64,000 nt of DNA from positions 62,001-126,000 of the forward strand of contig JBEKVI010000006.1 of assembly GCA_049514215.1 (NCBI GenBank). Reading direction: 5' to 3'. Made by a program: the position numbers and the translations under genes. The notes beneath the pieces were generated by a model. That model was not told where the DNA came from, did no database searches, and was given only the letters and a program-made list of their open reading frames with translations. This DNA is from BOG-994 sp049514215. Lineage in GTDB: Bacteria; Pseudomonadota; Gammaproteobacteria; Burkholderiales; Burkholderiaceae_D. Positions 23,801 through 32,745 of the stretch are shown here, one piece after another; within the stretch, counting starts at the first letter, position 1, and each line of letters opens with the position of its first letter.

Positions 23801-24676
23801 TCAGGCCGCCCAGCTCGCAAGTGGATGGTGGGTCAAGCTCGCACAGGCCCATCCCGACCAGCGATCGGGGATGCCGACCAGGGACTCCTCGGCCGCCGCG
23901 CGCGAGGAGAAAGCGCAAAATACACAGGCCCCAGAGCCGCTCATTCGTGCCGGTCCGAATCGTCCAAGCCAGGCGAGGGCAGCGCCGACCTCAGGGTAGT
24001 GCGCCACGGCAACCGGTTCGAGATCGTTATGCCCGAAACCGTCTTCAAACCGGGGAAGCTCAGGCTTTAACGCGTCCGCACAAAAGTCCGCCATTTTGAT
24101 GGGAACCGTGTCCCTTGTCAATTCAGGCGCTTCGAAGATCCGCCGCGTCGGGACTTCCACACCGGGGAAAATGACGGCGAAAAAGCGCGAGTCGCTTTGT
24201 AGCGGCCAAAGCGCCTCGCCGATTCCACGAGCGAAGGCATTGTGTCCAAAGAGGAAGAATGGCACATCGGCGCCAAGCGAAAGCCCCATCTCGATCAGAT
24301 CGACCCGCTTCATGCCGATCCCCCAGAGGCGGTTGAGCGCGAGAAGGGTGGTCGCCGCGTCTGAACTTCCCCCGCCAAGCCCACCTCCCATGGGGATTTT
24401 CTTCTCGAGGGTCAATTCCACCCCCTGCTCGCATCCCGATTTTTCCTGTAGCAGTTTGGCGGCGCGCACGGTCAGGTCGACCGATTCCGGAACCTGGGCA
24501 AGGGCGTTAATACGGACGATGCGGCCATCCCGGCGCGAGGTGAAGTGCAAGGTGTCGCCAAGGTCAATGAGTTGAAACGCGCTCTCGAGCAGATGATAGC
24601 CATCCGCGCGTCGACCCGTCACGTGCAAGAAAAGATTGAGCTTGGCCGGCGCCGGACAATTGCGTAGCGAGTTCAC
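23801..24676 (-). CDS. ispE: 4-diphosphocytidyl-2-C-methyl-D-erythritol kinase IspE
   Basis: GHMP kinase of the non-mevalonate (MEP) isoprenoid pathway, phosphorylating CDP-methylerythritol. The 291-residue protein starts with the PAPAKLNLFLHVTGRRADGYH signature of the family (about 8-28) and has the ATP-binding PMGGGLGGGSSDAATT loop and the C-terminal RMSGSGACVF glycine-rich motif. The C-terminus ends close to tRNA-Gln. It overlaps the end of lolB by four bases, so translation is probably coupled. Confidence 0.96.
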   Translation of the reverse strand: MNSLRNCPAPAKLNLFLHVTGRRADGYHLLESAFQLIDLGDTLHFTSRRDGRIVRINALAQVPESVDLTVRAAKLLQEKSGCEQGVELTLEKKIPMGGGLGGGSSDAATTLLALNRLWGIGMKRVDLIEMGLSLGADVPFFLFGHNAFARGIGEALWPLQSDSRFFAVIFPGVEVPTRRIFEAPELTRDTVPIKMADFCADALKPELPRFEDGFGHNDLEPVAVAHYPEVGAALAWLGRFGPARMSGSGACVFCAFSSRAAAEESLVGIPDRWSGWACASLTHHPLASWAA

Positions 24677-25266
24677 GAACCGACTCGACTATCGACCACG
24701 ATGCGTAGCTCGAGCGCAATGCCTGGGCCGGGATAGTTAAGACTCACCCGGCTAGGCGCATCCTCGGGGCTGCCCGCGGGGTAGGTAACGGTCCAGCCAT
24801 TCTCGACAAGTCGCCTTGTCCCATCAGGATCGATTTTGGTCGCGGTGTTGGGATCGGCCGTACGCCCCTCTAACCAGGCACGCAAACCAGCGACGGGCAG
24901 GGTCCAGCCAAGCACATCCGTGGTCAAGGCTTCCGGGGTCCCCGCAGTGAAAGTGCGCCCGTCGCTGAGGGTCAATGTGGACCGGTTGGGTTCGCTGCGG
25001 ATGCGCGCGATCGTCTGCCCGAGGGGATTGAGCAAGACCAGATCCACGTCCTGATCGTGCTCGGACCAGTCGAAGTTCGCGAAAACCGTGTCTTCCTTGC
25101 CGCTGGCGAAGCTGTGGTAATGCACTGAAATTCGGCCAGTGAGTTCGCGATCGGGAGGTCGAGCGTCGGGTCCCTCTGACGGTGCCCCCGAGGGCGGGCT
25201 CGTGGCACACGCCGCCAGCGCGAGTATGCAAACAAGGAGCCACGCTCGCCAGGCAAGACGTGGCAT
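24673..25266 (-). CDS. lolB: Outer-membrane lipoprotein receptor LolB
   Basis: Accepts lipoproteins from LolA and inserts them in the inner leaflet of the outer membrane. The protein of 197 residues has a lipoprotein signal ending in the lipobox LAAC (about residue 19), then the unclosed-barrel fold with LTGRISVHYH, NFDWSEHDQDVDLVLLNPLGQTIARI and the VLGWTLPVAGLRAWLEG segment, the family's most recognisable stretch. The start is not certain: ATG 25266 or a TTG at 25287; neither has a clear ribosome site. It follows a TPR lipoprotein gene and precedes ispE. Confidence 0.92.
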   Translation of the reverse strand: MPRLAWRAWLLVCILALAACATSPPSGAPSEGPDARPPDRELTGRISVHYHSFASGKEDTVFANFDWSEHDQDVDLVLLNPLGQTIARIRSEPNRSTLTLSDGRTFTAGTPEALTTDVLGWTLPVAGLRAWLEGRTADPNTATKIDPDGTRRLVENGWTVTYPAGSPEDAPSRVSLNYPGPGIALELRIVVDSRVGS

Positions 25267-25288
25267 CGCTTGATGCTGAAAAATCAAC

Positions 25289-27127
25289 TCAGAGGGATCC
25301 GATACGGACGTTCAAGCGCGCCAATGTCGCCCGTAGCACCTCGTTGTCCGGTTCCTTGTGGCCCGCCTCTCTCCAGTACTTTTCAGCATCGGCGCGGCGA
25401 CCCGAGACCCAGAGAACCTCGCCCAAGTGAACCGCGATCTCGGGATCGTTACGCAGGCCATACGCGCGTTCGAGCGACTCGATCGCCTGCGCATTGTTGC
25501 CGAGGCGGTATTGAACCCATCCGAGGCTATCGATGATCGAGGCGTCGTCGGGTGCGAGCGAGAGAGCCTTTTCGATGAGTTGTCTGGCTTCTTCAAGCCG
25601 GATGTTGCGATCGGCAAGGCTGTAGCCGAGCGCGTTGTAAGCCTGCGCGTTGTCGGGCTGCATCTTGATCAGTTTGCGCATCTGCGCTTCCATCAGATCG
25701 ATGCGGTCCAGTTTCTCGGCCGTCATACCCAGGTCGTAGATGAGATCGGGATCGTCCGGATGGTCGACGAGCGCTTTCTGAATGAGCTCTAATGCGTCCT
25801 GGCTATGGTCTGTATCCCGCAGCAACTGCGCTTCGGTGAGCAGAATCTGCGTGCGCTCGCGGTCGTTACGGGGCGTCAGGTTGTGAAGCTCGCTACGGGC
25901 CAAGGGGAGTTTTCCCGTGTGAGCAAGGATCACCGCGCGCCGCAACCGTGCCGTGAGGTAGTCGCTGCCCCCGTCGACGTGATCAAGGTAACCGAGGGCC
26001 TCCGGATAGTTCTTCTGGTCCTCCGCGATTTGGGCTAGGTAGAGATACGCAGAGCCGATGGTGCGGCCGGACTGGGTATCGCTCGCACTCTCGTCGTCGG
26101 AATCGCTCGACTGATCCTGCGAGCGGATGGCGATGAAGCGCTCGAAGTAGTCCTTTGCCTCGCGTGGACGCTCCGCTTGATACGACAGCAGCGCCAGGGC
26201 GTAGATCGTGTCAGTATCGTGAGGCTGCGCCTTCAGGATCGCCTCAAACTCCTTGCTTGCGTCGGCATACCGCTTCTGACCAATCAGAAAACGTGCATAA
26301 CCCATGCGCACTTCGACGGACTTGGCGTCGCGTCGCAGAAATCCGGTCAAAACAGCTTCCGCTTCATTAGGAGCGCTTGCCTGCAGATATTGGGCCGTGA
26401 GCACCACCGTTGCGGGCGCCGCTGGATAGAGTTGCGCCGACGTCCGTGCTTCCTGGACCGCGAGTTCGCCATTGCCCGCCGCAAGCGCCAGTTGCGCTAC
26501 CGACAGGTGGGCCTCCGGAATATTGGGGTAGTCTGCAGCTAAGTGCTGCATGACGGCCAACGCTTCGGACCGGTTGGGCGAGCGCATGAGCGTGCTTGCG
26601 GTCTGCGAAAAGGCGATCGGCTTCGAACTTGCTTTTGCCAAGACGTCCCGCAATAAAGGTTCGGCGTCATTGAGCTGACCCGAAAGCACCAGGATGGTGA
26701 GCAGAGTGCCCGTGGCTTCTTCCGATTGCGGACTCAAATCGCGCCACAAACGTGCCGCTTGCAGCGCTGAATTCGCTTGGTGGGCCATGAGCGCGAATTC
26801 CGTCGCGCGCCGCGCGATGCGGGGATCCTGCGTCTCTTTTGCCAGGCCGTACTCGGCGGTGAACGCGGCATCGGGCAGACCGCGTTGCGCGAGGACCTCC
26901 GCCATGAGCAATTGGTACAATGTCCGCGAATCGAGGCTGTAGTTGGGCAGCGCATCACGCAGGTCCGCCCCGCCCGAATCGTCGCTCGACTGCGGCGCTA
27001 CGACGGGACCTGAATTTCCCGGCGCCGTGGCGCAGGCCGCAATGAAGATCGTGGAAGCGAAGGCACTCGCGCGCAAGAGCGCCCGGACCGTTCGCTCCTG
27101 GGACAGCAAAGACTGCGCAAGGCGCAT
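25289..27127 (-). CDS. TPR-repeat lipoprotein
   Basis: Exported protein of about 612 residues. The signal peptide ends in the lipobox IAAC (…FASTIFIAACATAP), so it is likely lipid-anchored. The rest is a long array of tetratricopeptide repeats; clear ones include YAQ-type repeats such as AQAYNALGYSLADRNIRLEE, ASIIDSLGWVQYRLGNNAQA and PEIAVHLGEVLWVSGRRADA near the end. It is the conserved gene before lolB in betaproteobacteria and may help outer-membrane assembly, but no specific role is shown. The start at 27127 places the signal peptide correctly; 25 extra residues are possible upstream. Confidence 0.86.
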   Translation of the reverse strand: MRLAQSLLSQERTVRALLRASAFASTIFIAACATAPGNSGPVVAPQSSDDSGGADLRDALPNYSLDSRTLYQLLMAEVLAQRGLPDAAFTAEYGLAKETQDPRIARRATEFALMAHQANSALQAARLWRDLSPQSEEATGTLLTILVLSGQLNDAEPLLRDVLAKASSKPIAFSQTASTLMRSPNRSEALAVMQHLAADYPNIPEAHLSVAQLALAAGNGELAVQEARTSAQLYPAAPATVVLTAQYLQASAPNEAEAVLTGFLRRDAKSVEVRMGYARFLIGQKRYADASKEFEAILKAQPHDTDTIYALALLSYQAERPREAKDYFERFIAIRSQDQSSDSDDESASDTQSGRTIGSAYLYLAQIAEDQKNYPEALGYLDHVDGGSDYLTARLRRAVILAHTGKLPLARSELHNLTPRNDRERTQILLTEAQLLRDTDHSQDALELIQKALVDHPDDPDLIYDLGMTAEKLDRIDLMEAQMRKLIKMQPDNAQAYNALGYSLADRNIRLEEARQLIEKALSLAPDDASIIDSLGWVQYRLGNNAQAIESLERAYGLRNDPEIAVHLGEVLWVSGRRADAEKYWREAGHKEPDNEVLRATLARLNVRIGSL

Positions 27128-27234
27128 GAGTTGTCGTGCGCCAGCAGCAGCAATAGGGGCGAAAATGGTCACTTCCGTTTCCGATTCAGAACGTCGTAAC
27201 ATTGATCTTAGGTTGAAAGCCTGGTCGCCGCAAC

Positions 27235-28086
27235 ATGCCCGAACTTCCCGAGGTTGAGGTCACCCGGCGGGGCATCGCTCCCTATGTCGAAGGACGCCTG
27301 ATCGAGGGTGTAACGATTCGTAACGCGGCGCTCAGATGGCCCATACCCTCGAACCTGGGCCGTAATCTCATCGGCTCTACCATCAAGACCGTCGGTCGGC
27401 GCGGAAAGTTCATCCTCTTCGACTGTGAAAGTCCTTCCGTGAGCGGCACGATGCTGATTCATCTCGGCATGACGGGCACGCTCAGGGTGGTGGCTGCTAC
27501 CGAGGCCATCAAGAACCACGATCACGTCGACATTCATTTCGGGGCAAAGCGGCTGCGATTTAACGATCCGCGGCGCTTTGGCGCAATCCTCTGGCACGGT
27601 TCCGACCATCCCGAGCCGCTCGAGTCCAGCCGATATCTCAAAGGACTCGGTGTCGAGCCGTTTTCGCTGGCATTCGCAGGCGATGCAGGCGGAAACCTGC
27701 TGTACGAACGAACGCGGTCCCGATCCGTCTCCGTGAAGCAAATGTTGCTCTCGGGTCAGGTGGTGGTCGGAGTAGGCAACATCTACGCATCGGAAAGTCT
27801 GTTTCGCGCGGGCATTAATCCCAAGATCGCGGCCGGCCGACTCGGCCGGGCGCGCTACCAGCGCCTCGCCGAAGAAATACGCCTCACTCTTGCGGCGGCG
27901 ATCCATAAGGGTGGAAGCAGTTTGCGCGATTTCGTCGGAAGCGACGGAGAATCGGGCTACTTCCAGCTCGAGTATTTTGTCTACGATCGCGCCGGCCTGC
28001 CCTGCCGCCTCTGCAACACTCCCGTGCGTTCCCTGCGACAAGGTCAACGCTCGACTTTTTACTGTCCCCGGTGCCAACGTCGCTAG
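27235..28086 (+). CDS. mutM: Formamidopyrimidine-DNA glycosylase MutM (Fpg)
   Basis: Removes 8-oxoguanine and formamidopyrimidines from DNA and cuts the abasic site. The 283-residue protein has the catalytic N-terminus MPELPEVEVTRRG (Pro2 nucleophile, Glu3), the conserved lysine in VGRRGKFI, the helix-two-turn-helix region with VVGVGNIYASESLF, and a C-terminal zinc finger (CRLC and CPRC). All key residues are present. It is divergent from the TPR lipoprotein gene and is followed by a dynamin-like gene and mutY. Confidence 0.97.
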   Translation: MPELPEVEVTRRGIAPYVEGRLIEGVTIRNAALRWPIPSNLGRNLIGSTIKTVGRRGKFILFDCESPSVSGTMLIHLGMTGTLRVVAATEAIKNHDHVDIHFGAKRLRFNDPRRFGAILWHGSDHPEPLESSRYLKGLGVEPFSLAFAGDAGGNLLYERTRSRSVSVKQMLLSGQVVVGVGNIYASESLFRAGINPKIAAGRLGRARYQRLAEEIRLTLAAAIHKGGSSLRDFVGSDGESGYFQLEYFVYDRAGLPCRLCNTPVRSLRQGQRSTFYCPRCQRR

Positions 28087-28199
28087 AACGCCACTGTCCC
28101 GGCGCTAAAACCCTACAACGCTAGCTTCTGGCAATCTCCTTCGATTATGCTTGGCTGCTCAGATACTAGTTCATGAGAAGTGCATAAGCTCCTGATGCA

Positions 28200-30152
28200 A
28201 TGAATAATCTCGTCGAAAAGTTTCAGGAGTACAGCACTTGGCGATTTACGCTGACCCGCGCGATTGAACGCTACCGGGAGTGGCTAAAGCAAGCCAGCCT
28301 AGGGGACGCCCAGACGGATGCGCGCATCAACCGCGTCCTGGGGCGCTTGGCTGACGACAAGCTCTCGATCGCTTTTGTCGCCGAGTTCTCACGCGGCAAA
28401 TCCGAACTGATCAATTCGATCTTCTTTGCGGACTACGGACAGCGCATCTTGCCCTCATCGGCAGGACGCACCACGATGTGCCCAACGGAGCTTCTGTACG
28501 ACGACACGCTACCTGCTTCGATTCGCCTCCTCCCCATCGAAACTCGTGCGTTTCACGCGACCACGGCCGAATACAAGGCGCTGCCCCAAGAATGGCAGGT
28601 CTTTCCTCTCGATACCAGTTCCGGCGATGGCATGCTGCAGGCGTTCCGACAAGTGAGCCTTGTCAAACGCGTCTCGGTCGACGATGCGCGGCGTTACGGA
28701 CTGTTCGATGAGACCGATCCCGACCAGATGAATGCGATCGATGGCGCCGGTACGGTTGAGGTATCGATGTGGCGCCACGCAGTCATCAACTTTCCTCATC
28801 CTCTCTTGGAACAAGGCCTGGTCATTCTTGATACGCCGGGGCTGAATGCGATCGGAACCGAGCCGGAGTTGACCTTAAATCTGATCCCCAACGCCCACGC
28901 GGTCCTGTTCATTCTCGCCGCCGACACGGGTGTCACCAAGAGCGACATCGAAGTCTGGCGCAAACACATCGGGGGCCCTCGCAAGCAAGGCCGCATGGTC
29001 GTGCTCAACAAGATCGACAGCATGTGGGATGAGCTAAAGACGCCGGCCGAAGTGGATGCGGAGATCCAAAAGCAGGTGGACAGTTGCGCGCAGATACTGG
29101 GGCTGGAGACGCACCAGATGTTTCCTGTGTCGGCGCAAAAGGGGCTCCTTGCGAAGGTCAACCACGACGATGCGCTCTTGGCCAAGAGCCGCCTGCCCGC
29201 CTTGGAACAGGCGCTCTCGGTGGAACTCATTCCGCAAAAGCAGAGCATTGTGCGAGAGCTCATACGCCAGGAATTGATCGAGTTGGTTCAAGGCGCACAA
29301 GGGATTTTGACGGCGCGTGAGACCAGCCTTGGGCTTCAGGCGGCGGAACTGCGTAGTCTGCGTGGCAAGAACAGCAGCGTGGTCACACACATGGTCGCCC
29401 GGGTGCGGGCAGAAAAAGACGAGTTCGACAAGACGCTCGTGACGTTCCAGGCGATGCGTTCGGTCTATTCGAAACTGACGCACCAGGTGTTTGCCGACCT
29501 CGGTCTCAATAAGCTGCGCGATGACGTGCGTTCCACGCGCGAGCGCATGATGCAAGAGCTGACTTTCTCCACCGCTTTACGCGCGGCCATGCAGGCTTTC
29601 TTCATGAGTGCGCGTCGGCGTCTTGGCGGATCCCAGGAAAAGATCGACGAGATTTCGCGCATGGTGGCGAGTATGTATCAGCGCTTTGGTACGGAACACG
29701 GGATGATCCTGGGAGTCCCGATGGGCTTTTCGCTTTCCCGTTATCGCGGCGAGATTGAGCGCGTCGAAAAGGTCTATCAAGAACGGTTTGGGCTGCTCAC
29801 CATTCTTTCGACTGATCAGCTGGTCCTCACCCAAAAATTTTTCGAGTCGATTGCAAGCCGGGTTAAGGAAACCTTCGAGACCGCGAATCGCGACGTCGAG
29901 GCGTGGCTCAAGGCCATCATTGCTCCGTTGGAAGGCCAGATCCGGGAACATCAGTCGCAACTGCGGCGGCGGTTGGAATCGATTCGCCACATCCAGGACG
30001 CGAGCGAGACTCTGGAGGAGCGTATCGGCGAGGTCAATGCGCAGCAGTCCGAACTGGAGGGCTACCATGCGCACCTGCACGAACTGAACCAGGAGATGAT
30101 GGCGACTCTGGAATCCTCCGTGTCCTCTGAAGAGAGTGTGCTGACTCTTTAG
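28200..30152 (+). CDS. Dynamin-like GTPase
   Basis: Large GTPase of 650 residues. G1 is AEFSRGKS (61-68), G2 the TT at 91-92 in GRTTMCPTEL, G3 DTPG (211-214) and G4 NKID (270-273). Residues about 290-650 are long helices with heptad character, including the C-terminal coiled region, and no obvious transmembrane span, so membrane contact would be through an amphipathic paddle. Bacterial dynamin-like proteins remodel or protect membranes; this one has not been characterised. It lies between mutM and mutY, with only five bases before mutY, implying shared transcription. Confidence 0.87.
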   Translation: MNNLVEKFQEYSTWRFTLTRAIERYREWLKQASLGDAQTDARINRVLGRLADDKLSIAFVAEFSRGKSELINSIFFADYGQRILPSSAGRTTMCPTELLYDDTLPASIRLLPIETRAFHATTAEYKALPQEWQVFPLDTSSGDGMLQAFRQVSLVKRVSVDDARRYGLFDETDPDQMNAIDGAGTVEVSMWRHAVINFPHPLLEQGLVILDTPGLNAIGTEPELTLNLIPNAHAVLFILAADTGVTKSDIEVWRKHIGGPRKQGRMVVLNKIDSMWDELKTPAEVDAEIQKQVDSCAQILGLETHQMFPVSAQKGLLAKVNHDDALLAKSRLPALEQALSVELIPQKQSIVRELIRQELIELVQGAQGILTARETSLGLQAAELRSLRGKNSSVVTHMVARVRAEKDEFDKTLVTFQAMRSVYSKLTHQVFADLGLNKLRDDVRSTRERMMQELTFSTALRAAMQAFFMSARRRLGGSQEKIDEISRMVASMYQRFGTEHGMILGVPMGFSLSRYRGEIERVEKVYQERFGLLTILSTDQLVLTQKFFESIASRVKETFETANRDVEAWLKAIIAPLEGQIREHQSQLRRRLESIRHIQDASETLEERIGEVNAQQSELEGYHAHLHELNQEMMATLESSVSSEESVLTL

Positions 30153-30157
30153 TCCTC

Positions 30158-31291
30158 GTGTCTGAACCCGGATCCAAAGCAGGTGCGTCCCCTAAAGACG
30201 CTTCGGAGGGCAGTCTGAGAGAGTTTTCCGAGAGTTTGATCGCCTGGCAGCGGCGTGAAGGCAGGCATGATTTGCCCTGGCAGGGTAGCCGCGATGCCTA
30301 TCGGGTCTGGGTCTCGGAGGTCATGCTTCAGCAGACCCAGGTGGCCGCGGTCATCGGCTACTACCAGCGCTTCCTTGCAGCTTTTCCCACGGTAGAGGCT
30401 CTCGCTGCCGCGTCCTTGGAACGCGTTTTGGCTCTCTGGAGCGGATTGGGTTATTACAGCCGGGCGCGCAATTTGCACGCATGCGCGCGTCGGGTGGTCG
30501 CCGATTTTTCCGGCGTGTTTCCTTCCGCCCCCGAGATTTTGGAGACACTTCCGGGAATTGGCAGATCAACGGCATCGGCCATCGCGGTATTTAGCGCCGG
30601 AATACGGGCCCCCATTCTGGATGGGAACGTAAAGCGAGTCCTATCTCGCAGCTTCGGAATTGAAGGCTATCCGGGAGAAAAGGCCGTGCACGATCGGCTT
30701 TGGCAGTTGGCCGAGCGATTGCTGCCTGCAAGCCAAATCGAGGCTTACACCCAAGGGCTCATGGATTTCGGCGCAACCGTTTGCACGCCGCGTAAACCCC
30801 GCTGTGAGGTGTGTTTTTTCAAGCATCGGTGCGTCGCGTTCGGTCAAGGCCGAATCGACGAACTGCCTGCGCGCAAGGCCGCGCGCCACTACCCCGAGCG
30901 CCATGTCGTGATGCTCGTATTGCATCACACGGGCGCGGTGCTCCTTCAGAAGCGACCCGCCCCTGGCATTTGGGGGGGCCTCTGGTGCTTGCCCGAATGG
31001 CCCAAAGACACGGGCGGGGCTGCCGCACTCGCGTTTGCGCGGGACCATGGCCGGATCGCGAGTGTCGCCACACTCGCGTCCTTTGCACACGGATTTACTC
31101 ACTTTCGGCTGTGGGTTGAGGTCCTCGCCGTGGATCTCGCAGCCCCGCTTCGATCCGGCACGAACCCCGGTGAGCTTTGGCTCGATCTGGCCGATGCCAG
31201 CGGGGCCGCTTTGCCGGCTCCCATCAAACGGCTTTTGCTTGGCCTTTTGCGGGCCTCACCGCTACACGCCGGCGAAGTTCTCAAGACATAG
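30158..31291 (+). CDS. mutY: Adenine DNA glycosylase MutY
   Basis: Excises adenine mispaired with 8-oxoguanine, completing the GO repair system with MutM. The 377-residue protein has EVMLQQTQVAAVIGYY with the catalytic glutamate, the helix-hairpin-helix LPGIGRSTASAIAVF, the catalytic aspartate in PILDGNVKRVL, and a [4Fe-4S] ligand set C-x6-C-x2-C-x5-C starting at CTPRKPRC. The C-terminal Nudix-like domain is present. The start is GTG, and the first 20 residues are variable. Confidence 0.96.
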   Translation: MSEPGSKAGASPKDASEGSLREFSESLIAWQRREGRHDLPWQGSRDAYRVWVSEVMLQQTQVAAVIGYYQRFLAAFPTVEALAAASLERVLALWSGLGYYSRARNLHACARRVVADFSGVFPSAPEILETLPGIGRSTASAIAVFSAGIRAPILDGNVKRVLSRSFGIEGYPGEKAVHDRLWQLAERLLPASQIEAYTQGLMDFGATVCTPRKPRCEVCFFKHRCVAFGQGRIDELPARKAARHYPERHVVMLVLHHTGAVLLQKRPAPGIWGGLWCLPEWPKDTGGAAALAFARDHGRIASVATLASFAHGFTHFRLWVEVLAVDLAAPLRSGTNPGELWLDLADASGAALPAPIKRLLLGLLRASPLHAGEVLKT

Positions 31292-31301
31292 TGGATTAGC
31301 G

Positions 31302-31793
31302 TTAGGGCTTGGTCTGGGTGGCGCTGGCTGCCTGCAAGCCGTAGCCCATGACTTTCCAGGAGCCATCTTTTTCCTGCGACATGGTCACGTACTCATTGGC
31401 GGGCTCAACACTTTTGAACTCTGTGTAGTACATGATCGAAACATAGTGTCCGGGAGGCGCTCCAGGAATCGCATCTTTCGGGGTCGCATCTCTTAATACG
31501 CGCGACTTCACTCCCCCGGCACTGCCCAGTTTGTCCGCGGCGCCCTTGTCCCAGTCCGCTTCGCGGATATTCCGTTGAAAGACGGGCGACGCCTTGGTCC
31601 AAGCCTGACCATATTGGCCTGAGTCGACGAGGACGAGCCAAGCCTTGGCTCCCTCCTCGGCCTTGGTGACGCTCTCGTCCGATGCGCTCGCGGGGGGCGG
31701 GGCGGCGGATGTGGGCGGGGGCATTTGCGGTGTTTGGGCGGCGCAAGCGCCCCAACAGACCATGAGACAAAGGAATCGGATTGCAGTTTTCAA
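31302..31793 (-). CDS. Exported DUF4019 protein
   Basis: Protein of 163 residues with an N-terminal signal peptide (about 1-19) and a Pro/Ala-rich linker, then a single DUF4019 domain: AKAWLVLVDSGQYGQAWTKAS, FQRNIREADWDKGA and the closing YVTMSQEKDGSWKVMGYGLQ. Members are periplasmic or surface proteins of unknown function. The start is TTG with GGAGAG upstream. It converges on mutY with a ten-base gap and has no operon partner. Confidence 0.83.
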   Translation of the reverse strand: MKTAIRFLCLMVCWGACAAQTPQMPPPTSAAPPPASASDESVTKAEEGAKAWLVLVDSGQYGQAWTKASPVFQRNIREADWDKGAADKLGSAGGVKSRVLRDATPKDAIPGAPPGHYVSIMYYTEFKSVEPANEYVTMSQEKDGSWKVMGYGLQAASATQTKP

Positions 31794-32094
31794 GTCATCT
31801 CTCCAGAAATTGGTGTGTGCTTCTACCTCGTAGGATTACGACACGGCGGCAGAGCCGATAGTTCGCACGAAGAATCGCGATGCACCACCGATCGAGGCTG
31901 GTGCTCAATGGTCGGCAGCATACTCTGTCCGCCTTTGGATGCTGTTGAACTCAGCCGCGCGGCGATCAATTGTTGCGGAGTTTACAACCGCTTACACGGG
32001 GCAGAGAAGATTTTAACTCCGCCGGCCAGAAGCGGGCGCCTTCGAACATCGACGCGGGCAAGGGCTTTGGCCCGCACCGGCCATAGGCCCTGAT
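31794..32094. other. Non-coding region, 301 bp
   Basis: Lies upstream of the DUF4019 gene and downstream of the LON-domain gene, both minus strand. It contains a GC-rich inverted repeat (GCGGGC 32054-32059 with GCCCGC 32070-32075) near the LON-domain stop that could slow transcription but has no T-tract. No gene or clear promoter seen. Confidence 0.5.
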
Positions 32095-32736
32095 TCAGAG
32101 GATCTTCTGCTGTAGCAGGTACTGATGCACGATGGACAAGCGGGTCGGAGCATCCGTGAGTTCCATCAGCTTTTGTTTGGCGGCGAGCGAGATCGGAAGG
32201 ATTTCGCAAAGGCGGTTACCGACCCATGTCGAATCGTCCAGGCGATAGGGTTGCGCGATGGGCAGCTTGCCTTCAGGGTCGATCTTGTCAATCTCCCGAT
32301 TGAGCTGCTGAATGATGCGCTGAAGCAACTCGGCGCAGGCGACGTACTGGGGCGCGACCGGACTTGCCTCTTCGCGCTCGAGTGACTCGACGCTGGCGCG
32401 TAACAGGCCATTGGGCTCCACGTGCGTGTGCGCTATCCGAAAGCGCTCGGTCCCCCGGGTCGAAATTTGAAGCACGCCCAGTTGCTCCATGTTCCAGTCG
32501 GTAATGGTGGCCCGGCAGCCGATCGGCTCCGGCTGTGCCGATCCCCCGACCTCTTTACCCTTGCGAATGAGACAGACGCCAAACGGTCGCGCGTCGCGCA
32601 TGCAGTCGCGCACCATGTCCATGTAACGCGCCTCGAAGATGCGAAGAGGCAACATGCCGCCCGGGAAGAGGACCGCGTTCAGTGGGAAGATCGGCAATTC
32701 CAGCGCGGTGGGTGTGGGTACGATGGGTTGGGCCAC
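32095..32736 (-). CDS. LON substrate-binding domain protein
   Basis: Cytoplasmic protein of 213 residues consisting of the N-terminal (PUA-like) domain of Lon protease without ATPase or protease domains. Signatures are LPIFPLNAVLFPGGMLPLRIFE, YMDMVRDCMRDARPFGVCLI and the long helical end with LCEILPISLAAKQKLMELTD. Such stand-alone proteins are widespread and of unknown function; they may bind peptides or act as adaptors. The start is GTG. It follows rapZ by nine bases on the same strand. Confidence 0.9.
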   Translation of the reverse strand: MAQPIVPTPTALELPIFPLNAVLFPGGMLPLRIFEARYMDMVRDCMRDARPFGVCLIRKGKEVGGSAQPEPIGCRATITDWNMEQLGVLQISTRGTERFRIAHTHVEPNGLLRASVESLEREEASPVAPQYVACAELLQRIIQQLNREIDKIDPEGKLPIAQPYRLDDSTWVGNRLCEILPISLAAKQKLMELTDAPTRLSIVHQYLLQQKIL

Positions 32737-32745
32737 ACGACGCCT

